The position numbers and the translations under genes were made by a program. The notes under the pieces are model-generated. The model did not search any database, was not told where the DNA came from, and saw only the letters and a list, made by a program, of their open reading frames with translations. Below are positions 38,101 through 49,574 of a DNA stretch of 64,000 bases, one piece after another. The stretch is from Pseudoscleropodium purum (lineage: Eukaryota > Streptophyta > Bryopsida > Hypnales > Brachytheciaceae): NCBI GenBank assembly GCA_963969395.1, contig OZ017799.1, positions 18,168,501-18,232,500 of the forward strand, given 5' to 3'. Position 1 is the first letter of the stretch. Each line of letters opens with the position of its first letter.

Positions 38101-39589
38101 CAGAGTCCAGAGCCATTAAATATACTTTCCCTTTCACCTCAACTTCAATTCGATACACACTGTCCATAAGCAATGAATTTTCAATTAGTCTTGACTCTAT
38201 ACAGTCTGTAGATTCAACAGCTAATATACACCAGTTTCAGGTTGCTGGGATACGAACAAGAAGCAAACAACTTTCTAAGATGAGACTGATAGATATGATG
38301 CAAAATTGAGAGACCAGGGTTAGAATGCCAATTCCTTGTGTTGTTGCTTACTGGCAACAATGCTAGCTTTCCAACTGAAAGAATACGTTACATGCAAATA
38401 AGTATAGACTATAAATACAAATGGGAAATTTAATATTGATCACCAAGCAGTTGCAACGTTATGTGATAAATGAAATGCAACGTCAGGATAAGAGTAAATT
38501 CAAGAGAAACAGAAACCAATCCTATGTCGAGATTCAAAAACCTAACCACTTCGTGAACACACATTCGAGCAGAAAATGCTATTGCAACATTTATATACGT
38601 GGAAAGCATTGTGTAAATCTCCAGAGAAAGAACAGTTCCTATAAGTGAAATCATATACATGTGTTTTACTACAGGGCGAACCTCCGAGATGTAATTTGAA
38701 GCCTCCGGTTTATCCGCCATCAAAGATCTACGGAGAGAACCTCTGAAAGTCGACGACGGGTTGTTGAATGAGGCATCTCGCCAAGTAAAGTTTACGGGAG
38801 CGGCACACACTGGAAATACAAAGGATTTTTTCTCCGGTTCCTTCTGAGATCTATGCCTCGTCCATAGTATAACAACCACCAAGGCTCCCATTACAAGAGC
38901 AAGAAAATCTTTGAAAGAGCAACACTTTGGAGGGTAATCATATCGCCTTGAACTTTGCAATGCTTGTAAATCCTGTAAAACAAAGAGCGAGGGCAAGTAA
39001 GATCTACCGACCAGCCAGAAAAAACAACAGATTGTGATAATGCGAAATAACGAGTTTAAATCTGAACCTAAGGTGAGGTTTATCTGTTGCAGTCGGTAAA
39101 GACAAACAATCTGAGCTCTAATAAATGATGCCACCGGTTTACTGCTGCTAATCTAATTTCGGTAATCAAGATTAAAGGTCCACAACGATCATTGCTCAGT
39201 CTCGAAAGGAGAGTAGGTATCGACAGCTGCATTGGCCACAGTGGCTAAAGGAATAACATCAGAAAGTCATACATAAAGCGCTGAGCATAGGTTCAAATTA
39301 TCATAATGGTCAAACTTTGATATGCTCTGTTAGCAAATCGAAGGGGACTCCAATGCACGAAAAATACTACATTTCAAATAGTTTATCCAAAAGTAATAAG
39401 GATTCGAAGTTTTATTGGTAGATGACCTAAAAAACTGACAAAAGTTCTTCTAATAAAGTTCTCTACATTCTCAAAATCAATATGCACTCATCGTGCAAGA
39501 TTTACGGTGACGCATTTAGCTGCCTCTACCTTAATGACCCACAATGCACAAAACATGACCACTGAGACACATGAGCTGAGCAACGCCAT
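33688..39589 (-). CDS. A1 (pepsin-type) aspartic protease, possibly C-terminally damaged
   Basis: Nine minus-strand exons join in phase: 39530-39589, 38659-38972, 38352-38374 (a 23-bp microexon), 38051-38220, 37070-37332, 36227-36472, 35235-35385, 34535-34608, 33688-33736, giving 449 aa. Exon 1 is a 20-residue hydrophobic signal-like segment; exon 2 adds a second hydrophobic stretch (LALVMGALVVVILW), so the protein may be secreted or membrane-anchored. Catalytic Asp171 lies in ALDSGSWASW and Asp390 in GATVIDTGSAYMFL; the family marks LKFGC, GLIGLG and YFILGQ follow in the right order. Usually about 150 residues follow the second Asp; here 59 do, the segment before FILIGQYILFV is missing, and the expected last residues sit in another frame just past the stop. 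Either an exon was missed or this is a decaying gene. The exon 1 to exon 2 join is the weakest link. Confidence 0.7.
35067..35124. repeat. (AT)n microsatellite in a protease intron
   Basis: About 58 bp of uninterrupted AT dinucleotides within the intron between protease exons 7 and 8. Confidence 0.9.
36959..37082. repeat. 62-bp tandem direct repeat spanning a splice donor
   Basis: Two near-identical adjacent units (start TTTCATTGAACACTTTAAGT, end CCCAAATTTGAGA), with two or three differences. The upstream end of the second unit covers the last bases of protease exon 5 and its GT donor (at 37,069), and the first unit carries the same donor sequence 62 bp away. Confidence 0.9.
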
Positions 39590-41167
39590 GGATTTAGGTT
39601 TTCCTGTTGAGTAAAATTCTCGAATTTCTCGGTCGGTCGGGGGACAGGAATGACACGCAAAGGTCACCCTTGTCATCAAAATCAGAAAACATACCGCATT
39701 GCATACATCAGGTGTGAAAAAGAGTCTGTGATAGGCGCATGATCGAGCAAGATTACAGCACGTGTTTAGAGGCATATCTCTTAAGTATTTCTAAAATATT
39801 TTCAACTCAAGCCTGACCACAGAGATCACCTACCCCCACCCCACACCCCACCCACCCACCCACCCACCCAAAGTTGAGAGAAGTAGCTTACTTGCACATT
39901 TCGAGTTGGTCTTCCGTTGATTCCAGGTGATTTCGACCTTCCTTGGTTTGCACTATTAAATCTCCTCACTGTACTGCAAGCTATTTATAACCTTGCCCAG
40001 AATCACACTTTTAGACCACAAAAACAAGGTCGAGAATGTGTCACCATTGCCCTAAAAAGTTCAATATCATCCTGGATATGGTCCCTTGCTTCCATTTCCT
40101 TAAACCTGCAGCGGCTGAACTCCGAATTACATATTCTTCCCCTTCGCTGCGTGCTGAGGCAAAATTCTGAGCAAAACTATGTGCAACTCATATTCCCGAT
40201 TGATTGTTTAATTACATCAACCACTTATATTGGTGGCCTTCACAATCTCAAAGCAGATGATGGGTGTTTGCATACTTACTTGCCCACGAAGGTTGGGGAG
40301 ACAATGTCCTCAATAACGTTGAGATAAGAGGTAGACCTGGGAGTAGAACCCCCTCGGAGAAAGTAACAATTGAGTTAAGATCTGCCTCTTCGAACCACCT
40401 GCCCTAATTGTATCGTATATATTGATCCAGTAGATACTGGGCCGATCCTGTAGTAAATTTATAGACAGGGCTGTCCTAACCAAAGGTGACTCCCTAACGT
40501 GAGCGAACCTCTTGAGAGCCAACCTCGCCACAAGCTTTTGCATAACTGAATGAGGAAAATCAAAAACAAAAACTCAGCTCGATCAATCGTACGTTATACC
40601 AGTATCTGAACATCGATTCTTAAGAAGCTCTGCACAGACACTAAAGGTCAGAGCTGGACTTCAAATTTTCAAATAATAGGACATGCCTGTATCATAGTCC
40701 ACTCATACATAGCATGTGAACCATTCTGAATTCTAGAAAAGAGAGGCCCTCAACATGCCCTTCATCAAGAGTACCACATGCCACTGTCCGTTAGCGACTT
40801 AAACCATATTGGCAAACTTGACAAGTGCATGCATTGTAAAAGAACTACAATTGCAACTATCAGGCAAAAAATAAGAGGCCTCTTTTAACCGGCATAAATA
40901 CGAGGTCCAGCACCAGAAGAAGCAAAGAAACACCATGATTTGCAGAAACAAATTGTTGGACAAGACAGTACAGCAAAATATTCATTTCAAATGTGTAGTG
41001 AGCAGTTCAGCAACACCAAGTGGCAACATTTGTCAAAACTTTACAATGCTGCCGTCCATCGATACCCCTCAATTAAGCGACTGTCTAAACCGTCTCCAAA
41101 CTAGAAATTGATCATGGGATGGAAGGGGGAAGCTCAAACACCCAAAGTTTTCATGACTTCAATAGTT
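39590..41167. other. Interval between the protease and the conserved unknown gene
   Basis: Contains a C-rich (CCCA)n tract at about 39,833-39,870. It should hold the protease promoter and leader (minus strand) and the 3' untranslated region of the next minus-strand gene. Two frames (39,917-40,327 + and 40,310-40,543 -) show no recognised motif, and I leave them unassigned. No TATA box could be chosen with confidence. Confidence 0.4.
39833..39870. repeat. (CCCA)n simple repeat
   Basis: C-rich run of CCACC/CCCA units, about 38 bp. Confidence 0.85.
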
Positions 41168-43701
41168 TTATAAGTGTCGCTGATGCAAGCTAGACTGAGA
41201 TCCAGATGAGGGTTGACTATCCTTCGGCTGGTGGGCCTGATGTTGGCGAGCAAAGAATTCCTGAATCTCTTGTGGTGTCATGGCAGCACCGCCTGAACTT
41301 TGCGCCTCGTGCATTTTTGCTTGCAACTGTGGAATAACCGTAAGAAAGTAGGATGAGAAACAAATCCATCTAAACGTAAACACGCCTTCTCATCACGTAA
41401 GAAGAGGCAAAGCACGCATTGTGATCAATCTGTTTAAGGGCAGGCAGTCATACATAAAAAAAGCGTTCCCGTAAAATTAGATTGTTCAGACCCTCAGACA
41501 ACATCATAAAGAGAATCTTTGCTATCATTCATGAGGTCTGGTGACAATGATCATACAGAAGCCTTCCAATGATACATAGAGAGGCCTCCATATGATCATT
41601 GTGACCGTAGGTAGACCACTCCAAGAATGTAGGGAAGATTATGTTTACGATGTTGAATAAAAGGTTCTTTAACTATCTATTAAAGGAAATTCTGTTCAAA
41701 ACAACTTCGGTCCGGGTTCCGAAAAAGAATAAGAGCTAGATGTGACTCTTGATAATTACCCCTTGGAAAACAGCTTGCTGTTGATCCACAGGAAGGCCTC
41801 GAAGCTGCTGCAGCATACCCATTTGCTGCACAATTCACACGTTCAAACTATCACTATGAATAGAACGAATTCTGTGTAACTTCGAACTACACCACCTTGC
41901 GCACATTATCTCTTAACGACTGAAACTATCAAAACACGCCATTCGATTGAAACCAAGATTCTGACAATCACTTTCTCCGGACACCAAGATCTAGACTGTT
42001 GTGCACACCCTTGCATCTCTAAGTTCTCCTACAACCTCAGAGTCAGTATAACCTGATCAGGGCAATATCACCAATTGCATCAGATTCTAAATATTCAACT
42101 GAAATCTACGGGTTTTCCAAAGGAAAAGAACCAGAGGAGCAGTCACTTGTACTCACCTGCTGTTGAAATTTCTTGACTTCCTCCGTTTTCCTTGCAAAAG
42201 CTTCCGGTCCTAATTCCGCCTCTTCACAAGCCATCTCCTCTCTGACCAGTGATGTTACTAATCAGAACTCATACACCATGTACAGATGGTGCCCGATAAG
42301 TTACCAAATACTTACTCACATGAAAGCAATTACTATCCCCTCTCGACAGAATTTAGTAAACAAGATGAGAAGAAAAGCCAAGTAGATTTAAATGCAATGA
42401 AGTGGTACTCTCATACTCACCGTGACACGAACTGATAGAATTGGATCATCAAATCACGATCGTTCGCATAAACAGTGTTCACCTTTCCCAGGCAATCAAT
42501 CCCAAACTTCGGATCTGAAAGCCTCACTGAAGTTCAGTCATACAAGCTCTTGACCATAGAGTATCTGTTTCATGTTAAGTGCATCAAAAGATTTTACAAA
42601 CAATGCCGTCATTATTCTACCCCAAGCCAAATCGGCAGAGACTTTTAATCAATCATATACAGAAACAACAAACAATCGAAACCTTGACCCTATACGTGAG
42701 TAAACAAAAGGGCAGATGAAAACGGAGGTCACCTACACCCATCTTGAGAAACAGCTCCTCCTGGACTTCAGTAGTCACATTCACTGCTTCCTGCCACATC
42801 CAATATTTGTTACTCAAGAAGAACAAGAAACAAACAAAGCAAACGCAACTGTTGGTACAAAAACAAGCATCGCAGGTTCCTAAAATATTTGTAGACAAAA
42901 GAAATTAACTGCAGCCTCCAAACCATCAAAAGTCACAAATGGCTACAACACCCTAATCTACCATGTGATTGCAGAATGACAATTACCTGTTTAGCCCTGA
43001 CAGCATCAGCAATGCGGCGTTTTGTATCTGTTTTCATCCAAGTCAAGCAGGAGACAACAATACTCAAACAACAAAATCAAAGACAGTAGCAGTGATAATT
43101 GGCGCCAAGAGAACACATATAAGCATCTTTCACACCTCAACATCTACACTAAGTAGCACTTTAACACTATGAGGGATTGGAAAAAGCAACGTGGTTTTCA
43201 GCAACAGATTCAAAGAATTTTAAGACAACATAATAGAGAGATCGACTATGGAGTAATTCATGGGCAGATTACCTACTTGTACCTAGCAACTATCAAGGCG
43301 CTTATGTCACAATCTTTCAACAATTTTCAAAGAAATAAATGGAGAAATCTCCTTATCATTGACTTACTTAATTGCCATCTCTCCATTCCACATCCCCCTA
43401 AAACTTATGTTCCAAAGACCCTGAACGATCTAATTGACCTAAAATCTTGCCAAGCCCTTTAATTAACGAAATTTCGAGCCTCAGCATGAATGTTCTCGGT
43501 GGCACTCTTGACAAGAAATTACCAACGCTGATAAGAATGCAAGCACGAAGATTTTTCAGGCTCACCAGGTTGATCCAGGACGTTGGAAAAGTCGCGAAAC
43601 AAATCCCGAAGCTGCTCCTTGGTCAGCATGCCTGTGGATTGCAAGTCAGAGTTGGATTGTCCTCCAAACACTCCTCCGCCCCAGTTGAAGTAGGATGCCA
43701 T
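41168..43701 (-). CDS. Conserved small protein of unknown function
   Basis: Seven minus-strand exons join in phase to 210 aa: 43566-43701, 42987-43027, 42739-42790, 42421-42514, 42157-42241, 41760-41825, 41168-41326. The start MASYFNWGGGVFGGQ is followed by TKEQLRDLFRDFSNVLD, a basic helix (TKRRIADAVRAKQ), then DPKFGIDCLGKVNTVYANDR and an acidic helix EEMACEEAELGPEAFA, ending with Gln-rich helices and a polar tail. It resembles uncharacterised plant proteins with the same short Gly-rich start and CLGKVN core (from memory, not searched). No signal peptide, membrane segment or catalytic motif is seen; it is probably a soluble helical protein. The regular splice phases and codon-like conservation make it a real gene, but I know no function. 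Confidence 0.85.
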
Positions 43702-44060
43702 GATAACTGAGGACGTGATTTTCCCAAACTTGTTACACTCAATTCACAAACACTGCAACAAAGGGTTTTGTCTAAACCCAGGAATGTCAGGCTTCTTTCT
43801 TCACATCAAACTTATGGAAATTTCAAGGGTAACAAACGGCAAATAATTGACAAACCAGTTGTGACGGGAATCACGTACAATCTTCTTCCGATTGCGTCGA
43901 CGATGAGCAGATTTCTCAATTGTAGTAAGGACTGTTTGTGGATCCCTCCAAACTGAAGAAGCGTCCGTCGTGAAAGCTTACCGACTAGTGGTAGTCGGCG
44001 ACCGTTAGTCGGAGAGGGAACCTTCGCCGTACGTTTCTATGTGGAATTTGTGGAATGAAA
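43702..44060 (-). promoter_or_regulatory. Promoter/leader region of the conserved unknown gene
   Basis: The sequence just upstream of the ATG at 43,701 is balanced in base composition up to about 44.05 kb and then turns abruptly AT-rich, which marks the likely promoter and leader. No clear TATA box is identified. Confidence 0.35.
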
Positions 44061-47000
44061 ATGTGTGGATGGTTTAGGATGAAAAACATTTAAAGGGATG
44101 GAAATAATAGAGTTCTCCTAAAAGTCATCAAGTCACCCTTTCTTTGGTCCTTTGTTTGCTCTTATTTGTAGTGAGAGTGTATTTGAATTTTTCGTTAATT
44201 TGTAACTTTATCGAAATTAATGACAACAAGGCATAATTGTATGTAATGTAATCACATTGAATTCTCGTCTTTCTAAATTGACGTTTGAATTCTGTCCTAC
44301 TAATAAAAAGGAGGATCAAAGGGGTTTTTTGCTTGACTTGAGGTGCTAATTTCAATTTCATCCTTTATATTTGCAACAGTGGAATATTTGCCCTCAATTT
44401 TGAAAAAGGCAATTTAATGTAGTTAGATTATATGCAACCTTGCATTATTGTCATTTTCAAAAAAATAGAAGATAAATAAAAATCCAAGATGCAATTTCAA
44501 ATTAGGAAAAAAAAAAAGATAAAAAAAACGATGACTTTCATGATTTTTAGGATAACTCTCTAATATGTTTTCAATATCCCATAGTTTTAACATTCTATGT
44601 CAATAGCTTTAAAAGTAATATTTGTTCAAGTCAATTATTATACTCAGCTATTAGGATCAATATTTCATGATGAATAATTAATCAAAGCTAGACAAAGTGG
44701 TTTGGCTAGTGCTTTTGGAATCAATTAAAGTTTCAATTTTTTTTTTTAAATCCCAGCACCTTGTATATGCCTACTTTAACTATTTTTATCTTACATATCT
44801 TAATAAGCCACTTAATGTTTGATTTGTAGAGAGAAGGTAAATACTTTATAGAAGTGGAAGGTGGGAGGAAGGGTTGTTATTATATGAGCTTAAGAACATG
44901 AGCACATGAGCTTAGAATACTATAAACCTAGATGTTTTAAGTATCTATATTATAAAAATCTTCCATGATTATAGTGTAATTATAATATAAGTACCTATAT
45001 TATAGGTGTTCATATAATAAGCAACTTCAATAGTTGTAGTTTGTCTATTTATATATATACTGAAATCTCACATGTTTACATTTTCATACTTACATACTAA
45101 CACCATTGTTGTTCACTCCCCGAGGTATTATGGAGAAGGTATCTTACATCTAAAGCAAAAAAAGGCTATACATATCGTATTGTCCTTGGTTAAGAATGTT
45201 ATGTGAATTGTTCAAAGTCTAGTCAAAATAATGCAATATTTTATAGTTCCTATCACAACTAAACTTCAAACCTCTATAAGTTTCTATTAAAAACTCCAAA
45301 TTATCAGCAAAATTTTGGAGGTGAAATCTAACTTCATTTTCCACATTCTACAATTTATTAAGTTTTGAAAAAAAGTTGATTTACAATATTAAAATGAGGT
45401 TAGAAATTCCATTGTGAACACAAAAACTTTGTTTTTTTGAGCTTGACCTTGCTTCAAATATTTCATGATATTTTAAGATTGATGAACATACAATGAACTT
45501 TACTATAAAAAAAAGACTTCTCAACCCCTCCTATTATCTCTCAACATCCTTCTATTAAATTAGGTTGTTTGTTTGTTTGTTTTGTTTGTCACGTTGAGAT
45601 CTCCTGGACTGTGCATCTCTCGTTTGTGCGCTTAGTATCATTGACAAGCCCTTGGCGAGGAGGGGTGCATGGGCTTGGTTTTGTGGCGTTCCAACCTAAG
45701 GCATGAAAGTGATTGAATTTTGAAGTTTTCATGAATTAAAAAAATGAGAAAATTATTTTTTCTTTTGTTTTGACTATGCCAACGGCATGGAGCACACTAG
45801 TATCAATGAAGTCAACCCTTCATATCAACAAACAAAAAATATCTTGCTAATTGATGATGTATGTGATACTTTAACAAAAATCAAACTATTAAATTTTAAA
45901 AAGTAAGTGACTTGAATTTCACCATTTGATCCATTTTTTTATATTTTAGCATTTGTAGGATTTAATTTATTTTGTTTTCTAACTATTCCAAGAGTATTTC
46001 TAAAGAAAATCAACTACTGATTTTTTATTTAATGAATGCCAACCCTTGTAGCCATGTACATTTTGAGCAAAAATTGTAAAGAAATTGTCATTTTCTAAGG
46101 CAATGAGAAAAAATGAAAAAAAAAAGGTTTTCTTCAAAATTCATCAACTGAATAAATTTCTACTAGACAAATTTGGAAATGTGTATAAAGAGTTTCAGAA
46201 ACTTTAATCACACATAATGAAATATATAACATTTGAAGTTAGATGGAAAAACTTTTTTCCAACCTTCCCCAACAAGGCCAACAAACTTTAACTCATGCTA
46301 GAGTAAAATGTTTACACTATAAGTTACATGAGTTTTTTGTACATTTGCATCTTATAGTCATGTAAATTACATACTTGCCAAATTTCAAAATTATAAGAGG
46401 AGTTTTGTACATTCTATCCAAAGTTACTTAGATGGTTGGAAAAGTTGAAGGCAATATAGCTTTTGATTTAACACTTGATTGGAAAAAAAATACATTCCTA
46501 CTAATGAGGTACATGTTCACACCTTGTGTCAAAATTTTGTAAATATCTTACTAAAATTGATTTTGTAGGAACGTACCCAAGATTTCTTATATACCTTAAA
46601 CAAGCACTTGGTAAGACTCAGATAGAAGTTAAAACACCTTAAAATCAAATTTTGATTTTAAAAGGTTTTGTCAATTGTTATGGTTTGACTTTTGACTTGT
46701 TTTTGTTGCAAATATGTGAATATCATTTGTGAGCATGGTCAAATTTGAATGCATTTTCTATAAATTCTTGAGTGTTTAGGCCTCAAAACTTCAATTTATG
46801 TTATCATTTAAGGAATTGTGAGGAATTGTTACTTGGTAATTGTTTTGATAGATGAAGTTTTGACACTTCAATTGCACTTTGAAGACAATGGCATCAAAAT
46901 TGATCACTTAGGCCATAAAAATATTAAAAATAAATTCTTTTGCCATTGTTTTTTGTCCTACTCGACCTATTGTTGTAATTTTTGTGAAATTATACAAGTT

Positions 47001-48269
47001 TTTCCAAGTGTTTGCTCATTGTGAAGGAATCATAATAAAGCATAGTGTAGAAGCCTTTCACTAAGAGGTTTTAAGTCTTGATTTTTTGAGTACTTGAGGT
47101 TTTGGTTGGGCATTTGAGAGCTGCCAATTTCAAAAATGTTTAGTTCGAAAAGCAAATTATAAATTTTACAGTTCATACTTTTTTTAAATTTGAAAGCTAC
47201 ACAACTTTATTATTACTAGTAAAATTGGAATGTGACTTTCAATTGTTTTGGTCAAATATAAGAAATACTATGATTATGAATATTTTGCAAGAATAGATGG
47301 GTTTACTCATTGAATTGGGCTCAATAAATAAATTTATATAAATATTTATAAAGATATTATTTTTAAATGAATAAATAAATAATATTATATTGTTTATTAT
47401 TTTAATATTTCTATTATTTCTATTATTTATTTAATTTAGATTTTTAAATTATTTGTTTTAAATTTAGGATTCAGGAATAGAAAATATAACTTCTCAAAGT
47501 ACTTCTTAATTTAAAACCCCTAAACTAGTGTAATTTCTTTTTTCCATTCAATCTTTTGTCTATTGGATTTCTGTAATTTCATTTTTATATTTGTCCACAT
47601 TTTTTTACCAATTTGACATTGATTTGTAGAAAAATCTCTTTATCTTTAATTTTTCTTCAAAGTTTAATCATATTTCAATAAATAAAAACTTTTAAATCTC
47701 CTTTCAAAGTAACCTTGCTAAGATACATTTTAAATTAATAATTTTTCTTCTTTTAAATTTATAAATAAAAAACCTAAATTTTCTAGGTTATTTTAAATTG
47801 AAATCTAATAATCTTCTTTCCAATTAGAATTGAATTATATATTTTAATAAAAAGACCATTGAAATCTTTGAAACTTATGACTCGAAAATTCAAATATTTG
47901 ACTATTTGTAATATCAAATTGTAACAATATATGTATTGTTCAATGTATGGCAATGGTTGCCAAGTAAATTCTATAAAAATATGAGTATGATGTCTCCAAT
48001 AGTGGCTATATTTAGTGGTATATGTCTTAAAGAAGCAAGTTTTTATTTGAGCAAATCAATGCGTACAAACTCTTTTACAAAGGTATCACAAAGATATTTG
48101 TAATTTTGTCATTTGAATAAGATATTATTTCAAATTTATAATGCTACAAATAATACTAAATCCTATTGGTTTCATATAATTAGCATCAAAATATTGATTA
48201 GAATCTTGCATGACATAACGAGGGACAATTTCAAAATAAAATTTCAATGAAAATACTTTAAAATTTTTT
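44061..48269. other. AT-rich intergenic region
   Basis: About 4.2 kb without a supported gene. It contains copy 2 of the 260-bp dispersed repeat (45,543-45,802). The frame 46,818-47,024 is short and unrecognised. 47.3-47.9 kb is nearly pure A/T. Confidence 0.5.
45543..45802. repeat. Dispersed repeat, copy 2 (ends GCATGGAGCACACTAGT)
   Basis: Direct copy of 20,943-21,203, with the same TTTG array at the left and the GCACACTAGT end at the right. Confidence 0.75.
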
Positions 48270-49574
48270 ATGGATAGGAGCCTATTTTTGAAATTGAGCA
48301 TGGAAGCTGGATGTGTGAATCATGGAGAAGGGCCACTACGATGTATAATAGTTCCATGTCAATCACCACTTAGAAAAACCACATGCAAATGGCACAAGCC
48401 TTTCAACTTTTTGAAGCAAGCATGGCCAATTCGTGCACCTCCATTAAATTTTGGAGAACCAATATTCAATCTAAAAACTTTAACATGCATGCCTGGCTCG
48501 AAAGGGGGTGCATGTGTACGTGTATGGCAAATTGCATTTGCCTTCATTGGTTTTATGATTATTATTAAAATTAGGGGTTATCATTCAGTTACTGCTTTTG
48601 AGTATGTTTTGAAACAACATTTTTGTTTTCATTTAAAATAATATAAAATATCAAGCTAAAAATAAATAAATAAATCTCCTTCTATTTTCTAAAATGCATT
48701 TGTAAATATTTTGAAAATTACTTTTAAATTGTCTATAAAAACATATAATAACATCATTACTATGATGTTTAAAGAATAATTTTGAAAATTTTGACTATTT
48801 TTGAAGAAACTCTCAATATCCTTATTAAATTTGCAAGTTTTGATAGTATATAATCATTTTTTGTCACAAAATTTAGGTATTTTGTGACAGCAACAATGTT
48901 CCAATGTATATGGAGTGCTATTTTGCTATTGTTAGATGTTTATGCTTTACTTACAGAGACTTGTCTCCATTATTGTTGTTTAATACACTTATTTTCTGTT
49001 GGTGATTGGGTAAGTAATTAATTCCTTTAACTTATAAAAGAAATCCTTTCTTATAATTGGTATACTTCATATATTATTAGTATTTCAAAACATTTTTAAA
49101 CAAGTCTTTTAACACAAGTGTTTATAATTATTTCTGAAGACTAAATTTGTTTCAATGCAACCATATTGTTTAACCTATAAATTAAACAAAACAAAATCAA
49201 TACTTCAAGCTTGCTTAATTTCAATGGAAACATTTCAATGCTTCAATTTATAAAAAAATATGTAGAATATGAAGTTTAGTCTTAAGTATCACTTTACAAT
49301 AAAAAAAATATATAATTTTTTTTTTACAGTTTGTTATATTAATCATAAAATAAAGACTCAATTGTTGTGTGGACAGATTACATCTATGATGACATTTTCA
49401 GCTGCATGTGCAGTAGCAGGAATTACAACTTTAATAGATGATGATTTGAACCAATGCACCCCTAATAATTGTAAAAAATACGAAGTAGCTGCTGCAATGG
49501 CATTTTGTGCTTGGTTTTTTAGTACAATTTCTTTCTTTTATTCTTTTAAACTTCAAGCTCTTCAATATGCGTGA
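48270..49574 (+). CDS. CASPL5A-like: CASP-like membrane protein, 5A type
   Basis: Three exons join in phase: 48270-48601, 48877-49009, 49377-49574 (220 aa). The core follows the CASPL5A pattern: MPGSKGGACVRVWQ, SVTAFEYFVTAT, LLLLDVYALLTE, then FSVGDW-ITS, AACAVAGITTLIDDDLNQC and AMAFCAWFFSTISFF. Four hydrophobic segments are evident, as expected of the MARVEL-related CASP family, which sits in the plasma membrane; specific CASPs build diffusion barriers, while most CASP-like members have no settled role. The first 73 residues are poorly conserved; an internal ATG at 48,489 (just before PGS) is an equally good start and would give about 147 aa. The gene is AT-rich like its surroundings, and no stop or frameshift interrupts it. 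Confidence 0.88.

Noticed and set aside
39917..40543. Frames of 136 (+) and 77 (-) codons between two minus-strand genes
   Set aside because: No motif and no phase-consistent partners; probably leader or 3' untranslated sequence of the neighbouring genes.
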